DNA of 64,000 nucleotides from Leptolyngbya ohadii IS1 (GTDB lineage Bacteria > Cyanobacteriota > Cyanobacteriia > Elainellales > Elainellaceae): assembly GCF_002215035.1 (NCBI RefSeq), contig NZ_NKFP01000006.1, positions 3,377,080-3,441,079 of the forward strand, in the 5' to 3' direction. Under the pieces are notes generated by a model. It was not told where the DNA came from. It made no database searches and saw only the letters and a program-made list of their open reading frames with translations. Below, piece by piece: positions 17,733-27,590 of this stretch (its first letter is position 1; each line of letters opens with the position of its first letter). Both the position numbers and the translations under genes were made by a program.

Positions 17733-20700
17733 TATGCTTCCTCCGCCTTTGCTCTCCGTCTGCCCGATCGCTTACGAGCCGCCTTAATTTCGTCCTGTGC
17801 CTCAACCTGCAACACCTCTTTAGCCAGCCTCGCAATTAAAGCTTGACGCATTTTGGGGTCATTGCGGAGGGTCGGCTTGCCCAATATCTCGTCAACCAAC
17901 CGATTCAGATGTTCCTCCTGGTCTTGATCGATCCAGACCACCCGATTCAGTTCATGCCCATCCGCCTCCGTTAACGTGAGCCGATAAGCCTCAAACCCTT
18001 CCTGGCTGGTTGCTGCCATGTCTTTCTGCAAGGCTTCCAACCGCTTGAACTGTTGAGCAACGTCATTCAGCTTCAGTTCAAATGCTGCTCGATCGTCATC
18101 GCTCCAGGTGTGAGCAGGCTTATCGACCAGGATCATCATTAAGGATTCCAGCCATTCTGTATCTGCCAGCAGGTTATCGGTCGCCGCCAGGGTGAAGCGT
18201 TTGAGCATTGGCTCCAGACAGCGATCGACCAAGTAGCTCGCCCGCACTCGCAGGTCTGCCCTCAAGTGTTCTGGACTGCTCCGGACTCCAAAAGCGGAGT
18301 GAAGCAATTGCCGACCCGTGCTGAGGAGATTTTCATAAGTAATCTCTAATTCATGCAGGGCTTTCACCAGGCGTTTGCGAAACGTCCGGGCAGCCATCTC
18401 GTCGTTCGGGTCAGTATGGCGAATCGGGGCGAGTCCGCAAGCCTGGGGAAGGCTAGTAAACAGTAGTTCGTCTGGTTCTTGAGCAGTTTGTAGCGTTTTG
18501 AGAACTGCCTGAGCCTCCGAACTAAGCTGTTGAGTTTTGAGCGTGTAGGCAGGAAGCTTCTTGACAAACTGAAATAGAGGTTTAGCGATCGCCAGCAGCG
18601 AAGAATTCCGCACTCCGGCAGGGACTCGGCTTCTCCAAATTGCCTCCAACTCCTGAAAGACCTGCGATCGCAGCCCTGCCATTTCAAAAGATTTAACAGC
18701 AAATCGTCCTGGATGTTTTACCAGCAGTTCAAAATGGGGAGCGGTCAGCACTGGCACGAATGTACCGTCCTGATATAGCCCGACATCATCAACGTGATAA
18801 AGCAGGATGGCAGCCAGCATTACAGGAATCACGCCAGATTTGACCCCATAGGGCGGAGCCGCGAGGTGATTGTATAAAAGGTCGAGGCTGCGAGGCTGGT
18901 CAGAAGATTCTAGACAGAAAGACTCGATCGATCGCCAAATCGGAGATAGATTCGTCTTGCCGTTGCTTGCCTCAGGAAATTTCTTCTCTGGAAGTGGAGG
19001 ATAAAATCCCCATTCCTCATCATCCTGACGGTGAATGCCTGACTCTACCAACACAGAATAGTAAATACTCACTTCAGGACCATAGCCCTGCAACCCTAAT
19101 TTCTCCTGGTTCCCATTCTTCAGCATGGCTTCAAGCAGTTCGCGCCGCGCCTTTGCCCCCTGGGACGTTAACTCGCGCCGATTGATCAATTCATTCCAGA
19201 GAATAGGGCTTTGATGATAGATGTCATCGCAGACGATCGATAATTCTGTGTTGAGGTCTGCGCTAGCTCGAATTTCCTTTTGTTTTCCGACAACCCAACA
19301 GAAGCTTTCGCTGTTACCCGGATCAAGTGCCTGCATGAGGGTTTCGTCCATCAGATTCTCTGCCTGCACCAGCCGCTGCCGGACTTCTCGACGGGCGACA
19401 CCATCGGTTTGCAGTTCCGAAGCACTCGATTGAATCTTTTTCAAAGCTGCGAATTCTACTGCTCGATCCCGCAGAGTTTTGACATGAGCCGTGTTCACGA
19501 CAATTAGCGGCTTACCGTCTTCTGTTTTGGCAGGCGGCTTCTGGGTGAGGGGGGTTGCCTCCATCCAGTACAGAATCAAGCCATCGAAATCGGGCTTAGA
19601 AACCTGGAGGGCAGATAGATCATGACTGGCATCCACATATCGCCGCTCAAAATACCGCAGCGTCCCTGTTCGGTAGCTGTGACGTTGAGCAACAAAGGGC
19701 TTCAGCGGACGCACCTTCGATAAAATCTCGACCAGCGACCCCCGCTCCTGCTCAAAATACTGGTCGATCGCCACCTGCACATTGAAGTCAGACCCTTCCC
19801 AAATCCGCAGTTCATCTCGCTGCTTGCGGTAGGTAATAAGATTCTTCTCCAGCAAAGTCTGGATTGCCGCCTGCCAGGGATTGCCCTCGACGACCTCATC
19901 AGGCAGTTCGCACATTGGCAAAATTGATAGGCTCTGGGTTGCCCGTAATGCCCCTGTCGATGTGATCAGATTGAGCGTTCCGATCGTCTTGAGCGTCTGG
20001 ATGACTTCAGGGGACAAGTCAACCCGGCGACTGGCATCCGCGACGACCCCCTGAACCTCCAGCCACTTTTGAATATTCGGGCGTGAAGACAGCCCCATCC
20101 CCACCGACTCTACAAAATAGTCATATACCTCATGGATTTTCAGGGTTGGGACTACCTTTCCAATCAGGTTAGTAGAGTCTAGAAATTGCTTGAAGGAGTG
20201 TGGCTCAGAGCTAGTTAGGAAGGTAAATAGAGAGCGATCGTTTTGAGCATATCGGGTACAAAGCTGGGGCAGCACCAGCGATGTCAGAGGATGGAGCGGG
20301 TAGGCATCTGCCAGAACCGCAGACGACAGATCGCTTAATTCCAGGTATCGGGCTAAATGCTCAAACCACAGAGCCGCGCGCTGCTGAATTCCAAGTTTTT
20401 CGGTATGGCTGTGAGTAATTGCCTGCCCAATCAGGCGAGTCATCTGCTCCGGTGACTCTGTGAAGGGAATATCCTCAAAGCGTCCGTGAATTTTTGCCCA
20501 CTCTTTCCGTTCGCTGGATGCCAGCCGTTCTCCATAGTCCGAAAACGATTGGTGCAGCACACCGACGAGATAGACCTGATAAGGAGCCTTACGAGGGAGT
20601 TCCGCAATCTGCTGCAACAGATATAAATCAGCCGCCCCTTGATGCTGAGCCGCAAACTCTAGCGTTTTGCCCAACTCATCAATCATCAGCAGGACATCCG

Positions 20701-21274
20701 TTTTTGCTGCCTGTGCGACTGCCTGAATCAGGCGCGGAATCTGCCGCTCTTCAATGGAGTGACCCGCAGCGATCGCCGACTCTAAATCCACCAAATCAGC
20801 AAACACCTCTGGCTTACTGCGACTCTTGCGCCAGAATATTTCCGCTCCGCGTGTCAGTGCCCGGACGATCGTATGGCTGAGCGGCTCTCGCTGAGCAGTG
20901 CCGATCGCTAGAACAAACCCACGCTTGGGCAATCCATTTCTTAGCTCTTGAAGCTCAGGACTTGCTGCTCCGAGTGCCCGTTCTGCAATCTCCAATGCCT
21001 TTTGCCGGACAGGGCTAGTTTCCGCTGCACAAAGGGCTGCCCAAAAGTGAGCGAAGGCTGACTTACCCGTACCGTAAACACCAGTCAGTGTCCAGGCACG
21101 GTGGGAGCCGTTCTTCGTGAAGGCAGGCAGCATTCGCCGTAAGGCATCGACAGCGCGTTCGGTGAGGATGTAACCCTCTACTGCATCGGGCGATTCTAAG
21201 TCCCGCTCCAGGTTGACTGAGCGAGCATAGCGACGGTTGAGGCTGAAGTACTGTGAAAGCAGATTTTGAGCCAT
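17732..21274 (-). CDS. sspC: Large ATPase of the phosphorothioation operon (SspC-like)
   Basis: About 1180 aa from the ATG at 21274. A GTG at 21283 overlaps the upstream stop, and the ATG follows the GGGGAGG site better. The N-terminal P-loop WTLTGVYGTGKSAFAHFW (about residues 60-78) and a Walker B-like VLLMIDELGKTLEF mark an AAA-like ATPase. The rest is long, helical and without recognised domains. Size, P-loop and place between the DUF4007 and PP-loop genes fit SspC. In the characterised system SspC works with SspB and SspD to install phosphorothioate on one DNA strand. Confidence 0.8.
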   Translation of the reverse strand: MAQNLLSQYFSLNRRYARSVNLERDLESPDAVEGYILTERAVDALRRMLPAFTKNGSHRAWTLTGVYGTGKSAFAHFWAALCAAETSPVRQKALEIAERALGAASPELQELRNGLPKRGFVLAIGTAQREPLSHTIVRALTRGAEIFWRKSRSKPEVFADLVDLESAIAAGHSIEERQIPRLIQAVAQAAKTDVLLMIDELGKTLEFAAQHQGAADLYLLQQIAELPRKAPYQVYLVGVLHQSFSDYGERLASSERKEWAKIHGRFEDIPFTESPEQMTRLIGQAITHSHTEKLGIQQRAALWFEHLARYLELSDLSSAVLADAYPLHPLTSLVLPQLCTRYAQNDRSLFTFLTSSEPHSFKQFLDSTNLIGKVVPTLKIHEVYDYFVESVGMGLSSRPNIQKWLEVQGVVADASRRVDLSPEVIQTLKTIGTLNLITSTGALRATQSLSILPMCELPDEVVEGNPWQAAIQTLLEKNLITYRKQRDELRIWEGSDFNVQVAIDQYFEQERGSLVEILSKVRPLKPFVAQRHSYRTGTLRYFERRYVDASHDLSALQVSKPDFDGLILYWMEATPLTQKPPAKTEDGKPLIVVNTAHVKTLRDRAVEFAALKKIQSSASELQTDGVARREVRQRLVQAENLMDETLMQALDPGNSESFCWVVGKQKEIRASADLNTELSIVCDDIYHQSPILWNELINRRELTSQGAKARRELLEAMLKNGNQEKLGLQGYGPEVSIYYSVLVESGIHRQDDEEWGFYPPLPEKKFPEASNGKTNLSPIWRSIESFCLESSDQPRSLDLLYNHLAAPPYGVKSGVIPVMLAAILLYHVDDVGLYQDGTFVPVLTAPHFELLVKHPGRFAVKSFEMAGLRSQVFQELEAIWRSRVPAGVRNSSLLAIAKPLFQFVKKLPAYTLKTQQLSSEAQAVLKTLQTAQEPDELLFTSLPQACGLAPIRHTDPNDEMAARTFRKRLVKALHELEITYENLLSTGRQLLHSAFGVRSSPEHLRADLRVRASYLVDRCLEPMLKRFTLAATDNLLADTEWLESLMMILVDKPAHTWSDDDRAAFELKLNDVAQQFKRLEALQKDMAATSQEGFEAYRLTLTEADGHELNRVVWIDQDQEEHLNRLVDEILGKPTLRNDPKMRQALIARLAKEVLQVEAQDEIKAARKRSGRRRAKAEEA

Positions 21275-21279
21275 TGACC

Positions 21280-22212
21280 TCACCTCCCCCGGTAGTAATC
21301 TTGCAAGATTTGTTCTGCCAGAATCAGAGGATTTTCTGTGAAAGAGAACTGGATTAAACCAGCCGTGTCTGACAGAGTAACCTCATCGTGTCTTTGGGAA
21401 ATTCGTTCAATGGCATCACACAAAGCACTTTCTGAGAGCTTGAAGGCTAGCCCTGGACTCCCCGCTTCGTAGAGTAGGCGAGATACAGCGATCGTGCCCT
21501 GTCCCTGTCGATCCTGCGCTGCAAACTCTAAACAAGCAGCGACAACAATGGCTGGAGGCAAATTGCTTTTTGCTCCAACCCGAAAGGTGTAGATTCGGGC
21601 ATCCCCTGCCGTATGCAGCAGCCCCAATTCGGTGAAGGGGCAATCAATCGAATCTTCTGTAAATCCTGACTTGCTCTGCTGCTCTACATACATTTTTAAT
21701 AAGCAGCGAACATCCTTCTGAAATGAGGACGAGGCAATCCGCAGACCTTGCTGCTCCTGGTAGTAGTTCTCCAGGGCTATCAGCAAGTCCTGCTCTGTAA
21801 ACTCCACTGGACGGAACAGGTTGAAGGTGTAATACCAGGCAGTCGCATAGCAAGGAAGCTTAAGTAGCTGCCAATGGAGTAGCCAGAGTGAGGCAGTATC
21901 TTCTAGAAATGGGTCCCAACCTGTATCGCTTAGTAGTCGTTGTCCAAATTCTGTTGGCTCATCATCCTGTAGCAGCTTAAAAGCCTGCTCCCAATAGCGA
22001 ATGGAGCGCACCATATTCTTCCCAACGCCAAGACGAATCGGCGCGTCATCATGCAGGAAGACTTTTGGGTCTTGAGCAGCCCGATCGAACCCCTTCTTCA
22101 GCCAGCCAAAGCGTGGGTGGAATGTCTCATGGCGAGCAAAGACATTGACTGCCTGTATTTCAGCTTTACCTATTTCAGCTTTGCCTAAGTCGAGGCTAAT
22201 CTGCTTTACCAT
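21280..22212 (-). CDS. sspB: DUF4007 protein (SspB-like DNA nickase of phosphorothioation)
   Basis: 310 aa. The opening FARHETFHPRFGWLKKGFDRA is the DUF4007 signature, followed by RLGVGKNMVRSIRYW and later FQKDVRCLLKMYV. SspB, the DUF4007 member studied experimentally, nicks DNA at the modification site. This is the first gene of the four-gene minus-strand operon. The methyltransferase-like gene starts 248 bp away in the opposite direction, giving a divergent promoter region. Confidence 0.83.
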   Translation of the reverse strand: MVKQISLDLGKAEIGKAEIQAVNVFARHETFHPRFGWLKKGFDRAAQDPKVFLHDDAPIRLGVGKNMVRSIRYWEQAFKLLQDDEPTEFGQRLLSDTGWDPFLEDTASLWLLHWQLLKLPCYATAWYYTFNLFRPVEFTEQDLLIALENYYQEQQGLRIASSSFQKDVRCLLKMYVEQQSKSGFTEDSIDCPFTELGLLHTAGDARIYTFRVGAKSNLPPAIVVAACLEFAAQDRQGQGTIAVSRLLYEAGSPGLAFKLSESALCDAIERISQRHDEVTLSDTAGLIQFSFTENPLILAEQILQDYYRGR

Positions 22213-22459
22213 AAGACGAAACAGAACGATTGTACTTATTGTCTAAGATTAGGAGGAAAATGAACAGACCCAACATTTAGACTTAGCATAAGAGGATAAC
22301 ACCATATCTAGGATGACTGTACGATCGCCCATCGCCATCTATCCCCAGCAGTAGCAGAAATTTTTGTCAGGGAAGGGTCAGAACCCTTTATCCAGACAGC
22401 TTCGGTAGCATAATAAGTTTTAGTAAGGAAGGATTGGCATCCTTCAAGCCTTTTGCTTA

Positions 22460-24523
22460 ATGTTTTGTAGCTTTGACGACTTTAGCGCGATCGCCATGAC
22501 CTGCCAACGGAGTAAGGTAGGGAAACTCTTGCCGGATGCGCTCTACGTCCATGTCTCAGCCCTACAAGCGTTAGATCCCCTCCTGCAAGATTACGAGAGC
22601 GAGGCGAGGCAGATTGCTGCCCATCCAGAAGACATCACGCTGGTCAAGTTCAGCCTAGAGAAGCCTAGTATCTCTTATCTGGTCTATCCAGAATTTGATA
22701 ATGACCCACACCCTGCGCTGCAAGCTAGCATTCAAATTAACCTGCAAAGCCGCGAGGTCAACCACCGCGATTACGGAGATGCAGGCAACCCATTCATTCT
22801 TCATCGAAAGGAAACTTTCGTCACGCCTGATTATCCTCACTATCAGCAGTTTGCTGCGCTGACTCGACAGGAACAAGCTTTGGGGTTGCTCGATAATCCG
22901 CGATCGATCGGGACGCGCTTAGCCTGGGAAGAACGGCTTGCCCAGTTCAAGGTGGCATTTCAGGGACATGCGCTGGTTCATCGATCGCTCCTTAATGCCC
23001 AATCCACTCAGGTTAAGATCGATCGCCACAAAGCAGCTATCAGCCGTAATGATTTCTCTAAACCCGTCCGTCTGGCATTGGAGGCAGGACTGCTGAACCA
23101 GAGCACCACGTTTTTTGACTACGGCTGTGGACAGGGTGGGGACATTGAGCGGATCACCAAGCTGGGCTATGTGAGTGCTGGTTGGGACCCCTATTACCGC
23201 CCCGATGAATCTCTGGTTGCTGCCGATGTGGTGAACCTGGGTTATGTCATCAACGTGATTGAGTCTCAGGCAGAACGGCGCGAGGCATTGATCAAAGCAT
23301 GGGAGCTAACACAGCAAGTGCTGATCGTCGCAGCCCAGGTTCTCATTGCCCAGGGGAATAGCCAGATTGCCTACGGCGATGGCGTGATCACGAGCCGCAA
23401 TACATTTCAGAAGTACTATGACCAGGAAGAACTGAAGATTTACATTGACCAGGTGCTTGGAGTCGATGCAGTTCCAGCAGGGCTAGGTATTTACTTTGTC
23501 TTTCGGGACGAGGCACAAGCGCAGACCTTTCGGGCATCTCGGTTTCGATCGCGCGTCAGTGTTCCGAAAGTTCAACTAGCGAATAAACGGTTTGAAGACT
23601 ACAAGGAATTGTTGACTCCTTTGATGGCGTTCTTTACGGAACGAGGACGATTGCCAACTTTGGAGGAACTGCCTGAGACAGAGGCACTCAGCACCGAATT
23701 TGGCAATCTACGACGGGCATTCCAGATTGTCCTGCAAGCTACGAACCCACAGGAGTGGGATGCAATTAGCGATCGCCGTCGGCAGGATTTGCTGGTTTAT
23801 CTGGCGTTGAGTCACTTTGGTCGTCGTCCGAAGATGCGGGACTTAACGCCTGTGGTTCAGAACGACATAAAGAGCCTGTTTGGTAGCTACCAGCAAGCCT
23901 GCGCTGCGGCAGATCTGATGCTGATGAGCTTAGGCAATTTAGAAGTGGTTGAGGAACGCTGCAAGAGTAGTGCGATCGGGCAGAAGCGACCGAATTCACT
24001 GTGGGTTCATGTGTCGGCGATCGAAGCTCTTGATCCCTTGCTGCGACTTTATGAAGGATGTGCTTCTCGGACGATCGGTCGTCCTCAGGAAGCCAATGTG
24101 GTTAAGTTCCACTTCCGCAAGCCCAAGATTACCTACCTGTTCTATCCAGGCTTTGATACCGACCCCCATCCTGCGCTACAGACCAGTATGCAAATCGATT
24201 TGCGGGATCTGCACGTTCATTACCGAGATTACGACTCAGACGACAATCTCCCCCTCCTGCACCAGAAAAATCTGATGGTGACAGCCGACTATCCGCTCTA
24301 CGAGAAGTTTGCTAAGTTGACTCGCCAGGAAGAGGATTGGGGGCTGCTGGATGATTTGGGAGCCATTTTCGATCGTCGGGGATGGCAGAAATGCTTGGAG
24401 GATCACTGTGCTGAATTGAAGGGGCATCGCGTGGTTTGGCGGAAAGATGCTGATCCCTACAAAGTTAAGCTAATCCAGGCAACTCGGCGGCAAGCCTCTT
24501 TGAGCAAGGCGTCTGAAAGGTAA
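22460..24523 (+). CDS. DNA phosphorothioation-associated putative methyltransferase with duplicated flanking domain
   Basis: 687 aa (or 675 from the ATG at 22496, where the family usually begins: TCQRSKVGKLLPD). The centre carries a SAM-type motif TFFDYGCGQGGDIERI. On both sides lies the same domain: KLLPDALYVHVSALQALDP...YPEFDNDPHPALQ near residue 30 and RPNSLWVHVSAIEALDP...YPGFDTDPHPALQ near residue 510, each followed by a YPxYxxFAxLTRQE segment. I recognise this protein type next to Dnd genes of cyanobacteria, but its activity is not known. It is divergent from the sspBCD operon. Confidence 0.8.
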   Translation: MFCSFDDFSAIAMTCQRSKVGKLLPDALYVHVSALQALDPLLQDYESEARQIAAHPEDITLVKFSLEKPSISYLVYPEFDNDPHPALQASIQINLQSREVNHRDYGDAGNPFILHRKETFVTPDYPHYQQFAALTRQEQALGLLDNPRSIGTRLAWEERLAQFKVAFQGHALVHRSLLNAQSTQVKIDRHKAAISRNDFSKPVRLALEAGLLNQSTTFFDYGCGQGGDIERITKLGYVSAGWDPYYRPDESLVAADVVNLGYVINVIESQAERREALIKAWELTQQVLIVAAQVLIAQGNSQIAYGDGVITSRNTFQKYYDQEELKIYIDQVLGVDAVPAGLGIYFVFRDEAQAQTFRASRFRSRVSVPKVQLANKRFEDYKELLTPLMAFFTERGRLPTLEELPETEALSTEFGNLRRAFQIVLQATNPQEWDAISDRRRQDLLVYLALSHFGRRPKMRDLTPVVQNDIKSLFGSYQQACAAADLMLMSLGNLEVVEERCKSSAIGQKRPNSLWVHVSAIEALDPLLRLYEGCASRTIGRPQEANVVKFHFRKPKITYLFYPGFDTDPHPALQTSMQIDLRDLHVHYRDYDSDDNLPLLHQKNLMVTADYPLYEKFAKLTRQEEDWGLLDDLGAIFDRRGWQKCLEDHCAELKGHRVVWRKDADPYKVKLIQATRRQASLSKASER

Positions 24524-24648
24524 CCTGTAGCTCTTAAGCGATAGATTTTTTGTTGAGTTTCTTGAACCTCTTGGGAACTCTAAGGGACAACTGAAAAAGC
24601 AAGCATTGCCCTACTCAGAAGTCTCTACAGTAACCCAAGGATGTATCC

Positions 24649-26865
24649 ATGATGAGATCTCAGCAGATCGCTAATATTATTGAGAAACGCCAGCCTTTGG
24701 TTAAGCGGATTGAGAACGCTGAGATTCAGCTACAAAGATTGGGTCTGGAGTTGCAAACTCTTGAGCAGGAAAGGAATGATTTATCGCTGAGGGGTGAGCT
24801 AGATGACCCTGAGATTCGGACGCAACTGAAGCAAATTAATTTCACAGCCATTCAGCTTCAGATTAAGGATGAGTTGGAAGTTCTCCGCAAATTGAAGCAA
24901 AGATTTTCACGTGCGACATTGAATATTGGTGTAGTTGGACGGGCAAGACAGGGCAAAAGTCGTCTTCTGCAAAGCCTTACAGGGCTATCTACAGTTGAAA
25001 TTCCTGACGGTGAATTACTTCAATGTACTGGAGTAAGAAGTACAATCTATCACGACCCCGATACAACAACTTATGCAGAGGTCGTTTTCCATAGCGAACA
25101 ATCATTTTTAGAAGAGATTATTGCTCCTTATTACAAGCAGCTAGGCTTAGGAATTGAGCCTAAAAGCTTACAGGCTTTTGCTTCTAACCCTCCGCAAGCC
25201 CCTTCACAGAAAAGCTCTGAGTCTAATGCGAAGTATGAGCATCTGTGCAAATATTATCAGCACCTTGATAAATATCAGAGTCTTATCTCTTCCGGTTCCA
25301 TCAAAATTGAGTCTAGTCAGATACGTGAGTATGTTGCTCAAGACACTATTGATGGAAAAGGGGTGTATTACAACTACCTAGCAGTTAAAGAAGTTAGAAT
25401 CTTCTGTCCCTTTCCAAACGAAGAAGTTGGACGGCTCGCTTTAGTGGATATGCCGGGTTTAGGAGACACCGGGATCGGCGATTCTGAGAGAATGATCCGA
25501 ACACTAGGACAGGATATTGATTTTGTTCTATTCGTTCGACGACCGAGAATGGGAGGCGATGACTGGTTTGACTTTGATACACAGCTTTACGATACGGCGA
25601 ATAAAGCCCTTGTAGAGCTACCAATCGAGGATTGGTCATTCATGGTGCTAAACCGAGACGCTAATAACTCTGTCTTATGCGAGATTTTTGCTGAGAAGAT
25701 GCAGGTTAAGCACATTAAAGTCAAGCGAACAATCATTGCTAACTGTGCTGATGCGAGAGAGGCAAATGATGAGATCTTGAGTGCTGTATTAGACTATCTA
25801 GTTAATCGAATTGATGTTTTAGACTATCGATATTCCACAGCTTGTTTTGATCGAGTAAGTCTTCTCCAACAGCAAACGGATGCTGCTATCTCAAAGTTTT
25901 CTAATATCATAGAATCCTTCAAGAGCGAAGATGGTATGGAAGAATTCAATGAGAGATTCAGTGCCTTCTGGGATGCGTTTCCAATCTGTCTTGAGGACTT
26001 ACTGACTGAGTTGATTGAAAAAAGGGATTGCGAGGATTACCATTTTCGTCAAGATGTAGAAAAACTGATTCAGAGTTGCCGGAACGATCGCACAATAGTG
26101 CCTGATCAGGAAGAAATTGAGAGAATGAACAAGCGATATGAGGGGTATAGGACAGCCTATGAAAAAAGCCTCCAAAACATTCGTACACAGCTTTCTATTC
26201 GTTTCCTTTCCCTAGAAATTGGTCTCAATCGTTCCCTGGAAGAAATAAAAATGCAGGTCGTTGGTGCTTTAGCCGACCAGGGTTTAGGTGGTTTAGCAGC
26301 TATGGACAGTAATGGAACTGTAGCTGCTAGTGAATTTCTAAAAGCTGTTGCAGATTTAATCCCTGAGAAACAACAAAAAATTAAATTCGGATTTCAGCTT
26401 TTAGCAGACTTCGACCTGGTTTATCGCGGTCTTATTCAGCACAGAATTCGTAAGCATCTAGACGTGCTCACGCCCAACAAGACAAAATATAAGCTTGAGG
26501 CTAACTTCTTTGATGGGCTACTCGGAAAAGGGCAGTCTCCAACTGAGAGAATTGTTAGCAATCTAACCCAAGCCTATACTGAAGCTGTCAACAACTGTGA
26601 GGAAGAATTAAAAAAACTATTGAGAGAACCAAGCCAAGCTGGATTTGCAATTGTTGAGGAGTTTGTTGATCGAGTAATTCGGGCTAAGGGTGTTGAAAAT
26701 GAATGGCGGGATTTTCTGTGGCGGGAACGTTCTAAAGTATGGGTGGATGCTTTTCGCCGTATGAAAACACTACAGGAACTCCAGAGGAATGCCAGAGATT
26801 TAGCTGAACGTGTGAAAGCGACAAATAATGCTAACCATTTAAGCGAACTGCACACGATTGGGTAG
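24649..26865 (+). CDS. Dynamin-like GTPase
   Basis: 738 aa. An N-terminal coiled coil (about 10-85) precedes a GTPase domain with G1 VVGRARQGKSRL (95-106), G3 LVDMPGLGDTG (about 270-280) and a G4-like VLNRDANN. A long helical stalk follows, with a second coiled coil at the C-terminus. Bacterial dynamin-like proteins remodel membranes, and some act in phage resistance. It lies 125 bp after the phosphorothioation-associated gene on the same strand, so it may be a further part of that island or a separate defence gene. No transmembrane anchor is seen. Confidence 0.78.
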   Translation: MMRSQQIANIIEKRQPLVKRIENAEIQLQRLGLELQTLEQERNDLSLRGELDDPEIRTQLKQINFTAIQLQIKDELEVLRKLKQRFSRATLNIGVVGRARQGKSRLLQSLTGLSTVEIPDGELLQCTGVRSTIYHDPDTTTYAEVVFHSEQSFLEEIIAPYYKQLGLGIEPKSLQAFASNPPQAPSQKSSESNAKYEHLCKYYQHLDKYQSLISSGSIKIESSQIREYVAQDTIDGKGVYYNYLAVKEVRIFCPFPNEEVGRLALVDMPGLGDTGIGDSERMIRTLGQDIDFVLFVRRPRMGGDDWFDFDTQLYDTANKALVELPIEDWSFMVLNRDANNSVLCEIFAEKMQVKHIKVKRTIIANCADAREANDEILSAVLDYLVNRIDVLDYRYSTACFDRVSLLQQQTDAAISKFSNIIESFKSEDGMEEFNERFSAFWDAFPICLEDLLTELIEKRDCEDYHFRQDVEKLIQSCRNDRTIVPDQEEIERMNKRYEGYRTAYEKSLQNIRTQLSIRFLSLEIGLNRSLEEIKMQVVGALADQGLGGLAAMDSNGTVAASEFLKAVADLIPEKQQKIKFGFQLLADFDLVYRGLIQHRIRKHLDVLTPNKTKYKLEANFFDGLLGKGQSPTERIVSNLTQAYTEAVNNCEEELKKLLREPSQAGFAIVEEFVDRVIRAKGVENEWRDFLWRERSKVWVDAFRRMKTLQELQRNARDLAERVKATNNANHLSELHTIG

Positions 26866-26909
26866 CATTGCTGAGCTTACAGCAAATTCTACTGATTGGT
26901 TGCTTCATT

Positions 26910-27569
26910 CTAACTAGCCTCATGCTCCTCGCTGTTGAAAATGGAGTTTGCCACGATCGCCACCTGAGCGCGATTCTTGCAGTTGAGCCGCTCGAACAGG
27001 TGGGCGACGTGCGTCTTCACCGTTCCCTCGGAGATAAACAGCCGCTCTGCGATTTGCTTGTTCGTTGCTCCTTCTGCTAGCAAGCGGAGAACCTGCTGTT
27101 CGCGACGAGTCAGCATAGCTAGCTCTGGTGCAGCGGGTCTAGGAGCGTCCGATCGCCACGCATTTTGCATTAGCCGATCGAGCAAGCCGGGAGCCAGTTG
27201 AGCGTATCCCTGATGTGCCAGTCGAATTGTATGCACCAGTTCTGCGGCGGGCATTGCTTTTAGCAGGTATCCCTTTGCGCCCGCTCGAATTGAATCCACG
27301 ATGTACTCATCATCATCAAAGGTACTCAGTACCAGTACCTTGACGTGGGGAAATCGATCGCAAATGACCTTTGTCGCGGCTCGACCATCCATCAGCGGCA
27401 TCTGCACATCCATCAGCACTAGATCGGGCTGAAGTGCCTCCACTAGTTCGATCGCCCTATGCCCGTCGCCTGCCATACCCACAACTTCGATATCGGGCTG
27501 CAAGTTCAGCACCGCCTTGAACCCCTCGCAGACCAAGCTTTGATCATCGACTAATAATACCCGGATCAT
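26910..27569 (-). CDS. NarL/FixJ-type response regulator
   Basis: 219 aa. Receiver domain with VDDQ (7-10), phospho-acceptor Asp in LVLMDVQMP (about residue 54) and the conserved Lys in AKGYLLK, then a LuxR-type HTH (LTRREQQVLRLLAEGATNKQIAERLFISEGTVKTHV). It starts 21 bp after the kinase gene stop, so the pair is one operon. Targets are unknown. Confidence 0.93.
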   Translation of the reverse strand: MIRVLLVDDQSLVCEGFKAVLNLQPDIEVVGMAGDGHRAIELVEALQPDLVLMDVQMPLMDGRAATKVICDRFPHVKVLVLSTFDDDEYIVDSIRAGAKGYLLKAMPAAELVHTIRLAHQGYAQLAPGLLDRLMQNAWRSDAPRPAAPELAMLTRREQQVLRLLAEGATNKQIAERLFISEGTVKTHVAHLFERLNCKNRAQVAIVANSIFNSEEHEAS

Positions 27570-27590
27570 GGATACACCCCTGTAAATTTG

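Noticed and set aside
13054-22212. Classical DndBCDE system
   Set aside because: There is no DndB, DndD (SMC-like) or DndE gene. DUF4007 and the large P-loop protein fit Ssp better.
24649-26865. A substitute ATPase for the degenerate TnsC
   Set aside because: The motifs are those of a dynamin-type GTPase with a long stalk. It has no TnsC similarity, and no other TnsC is present in the window.
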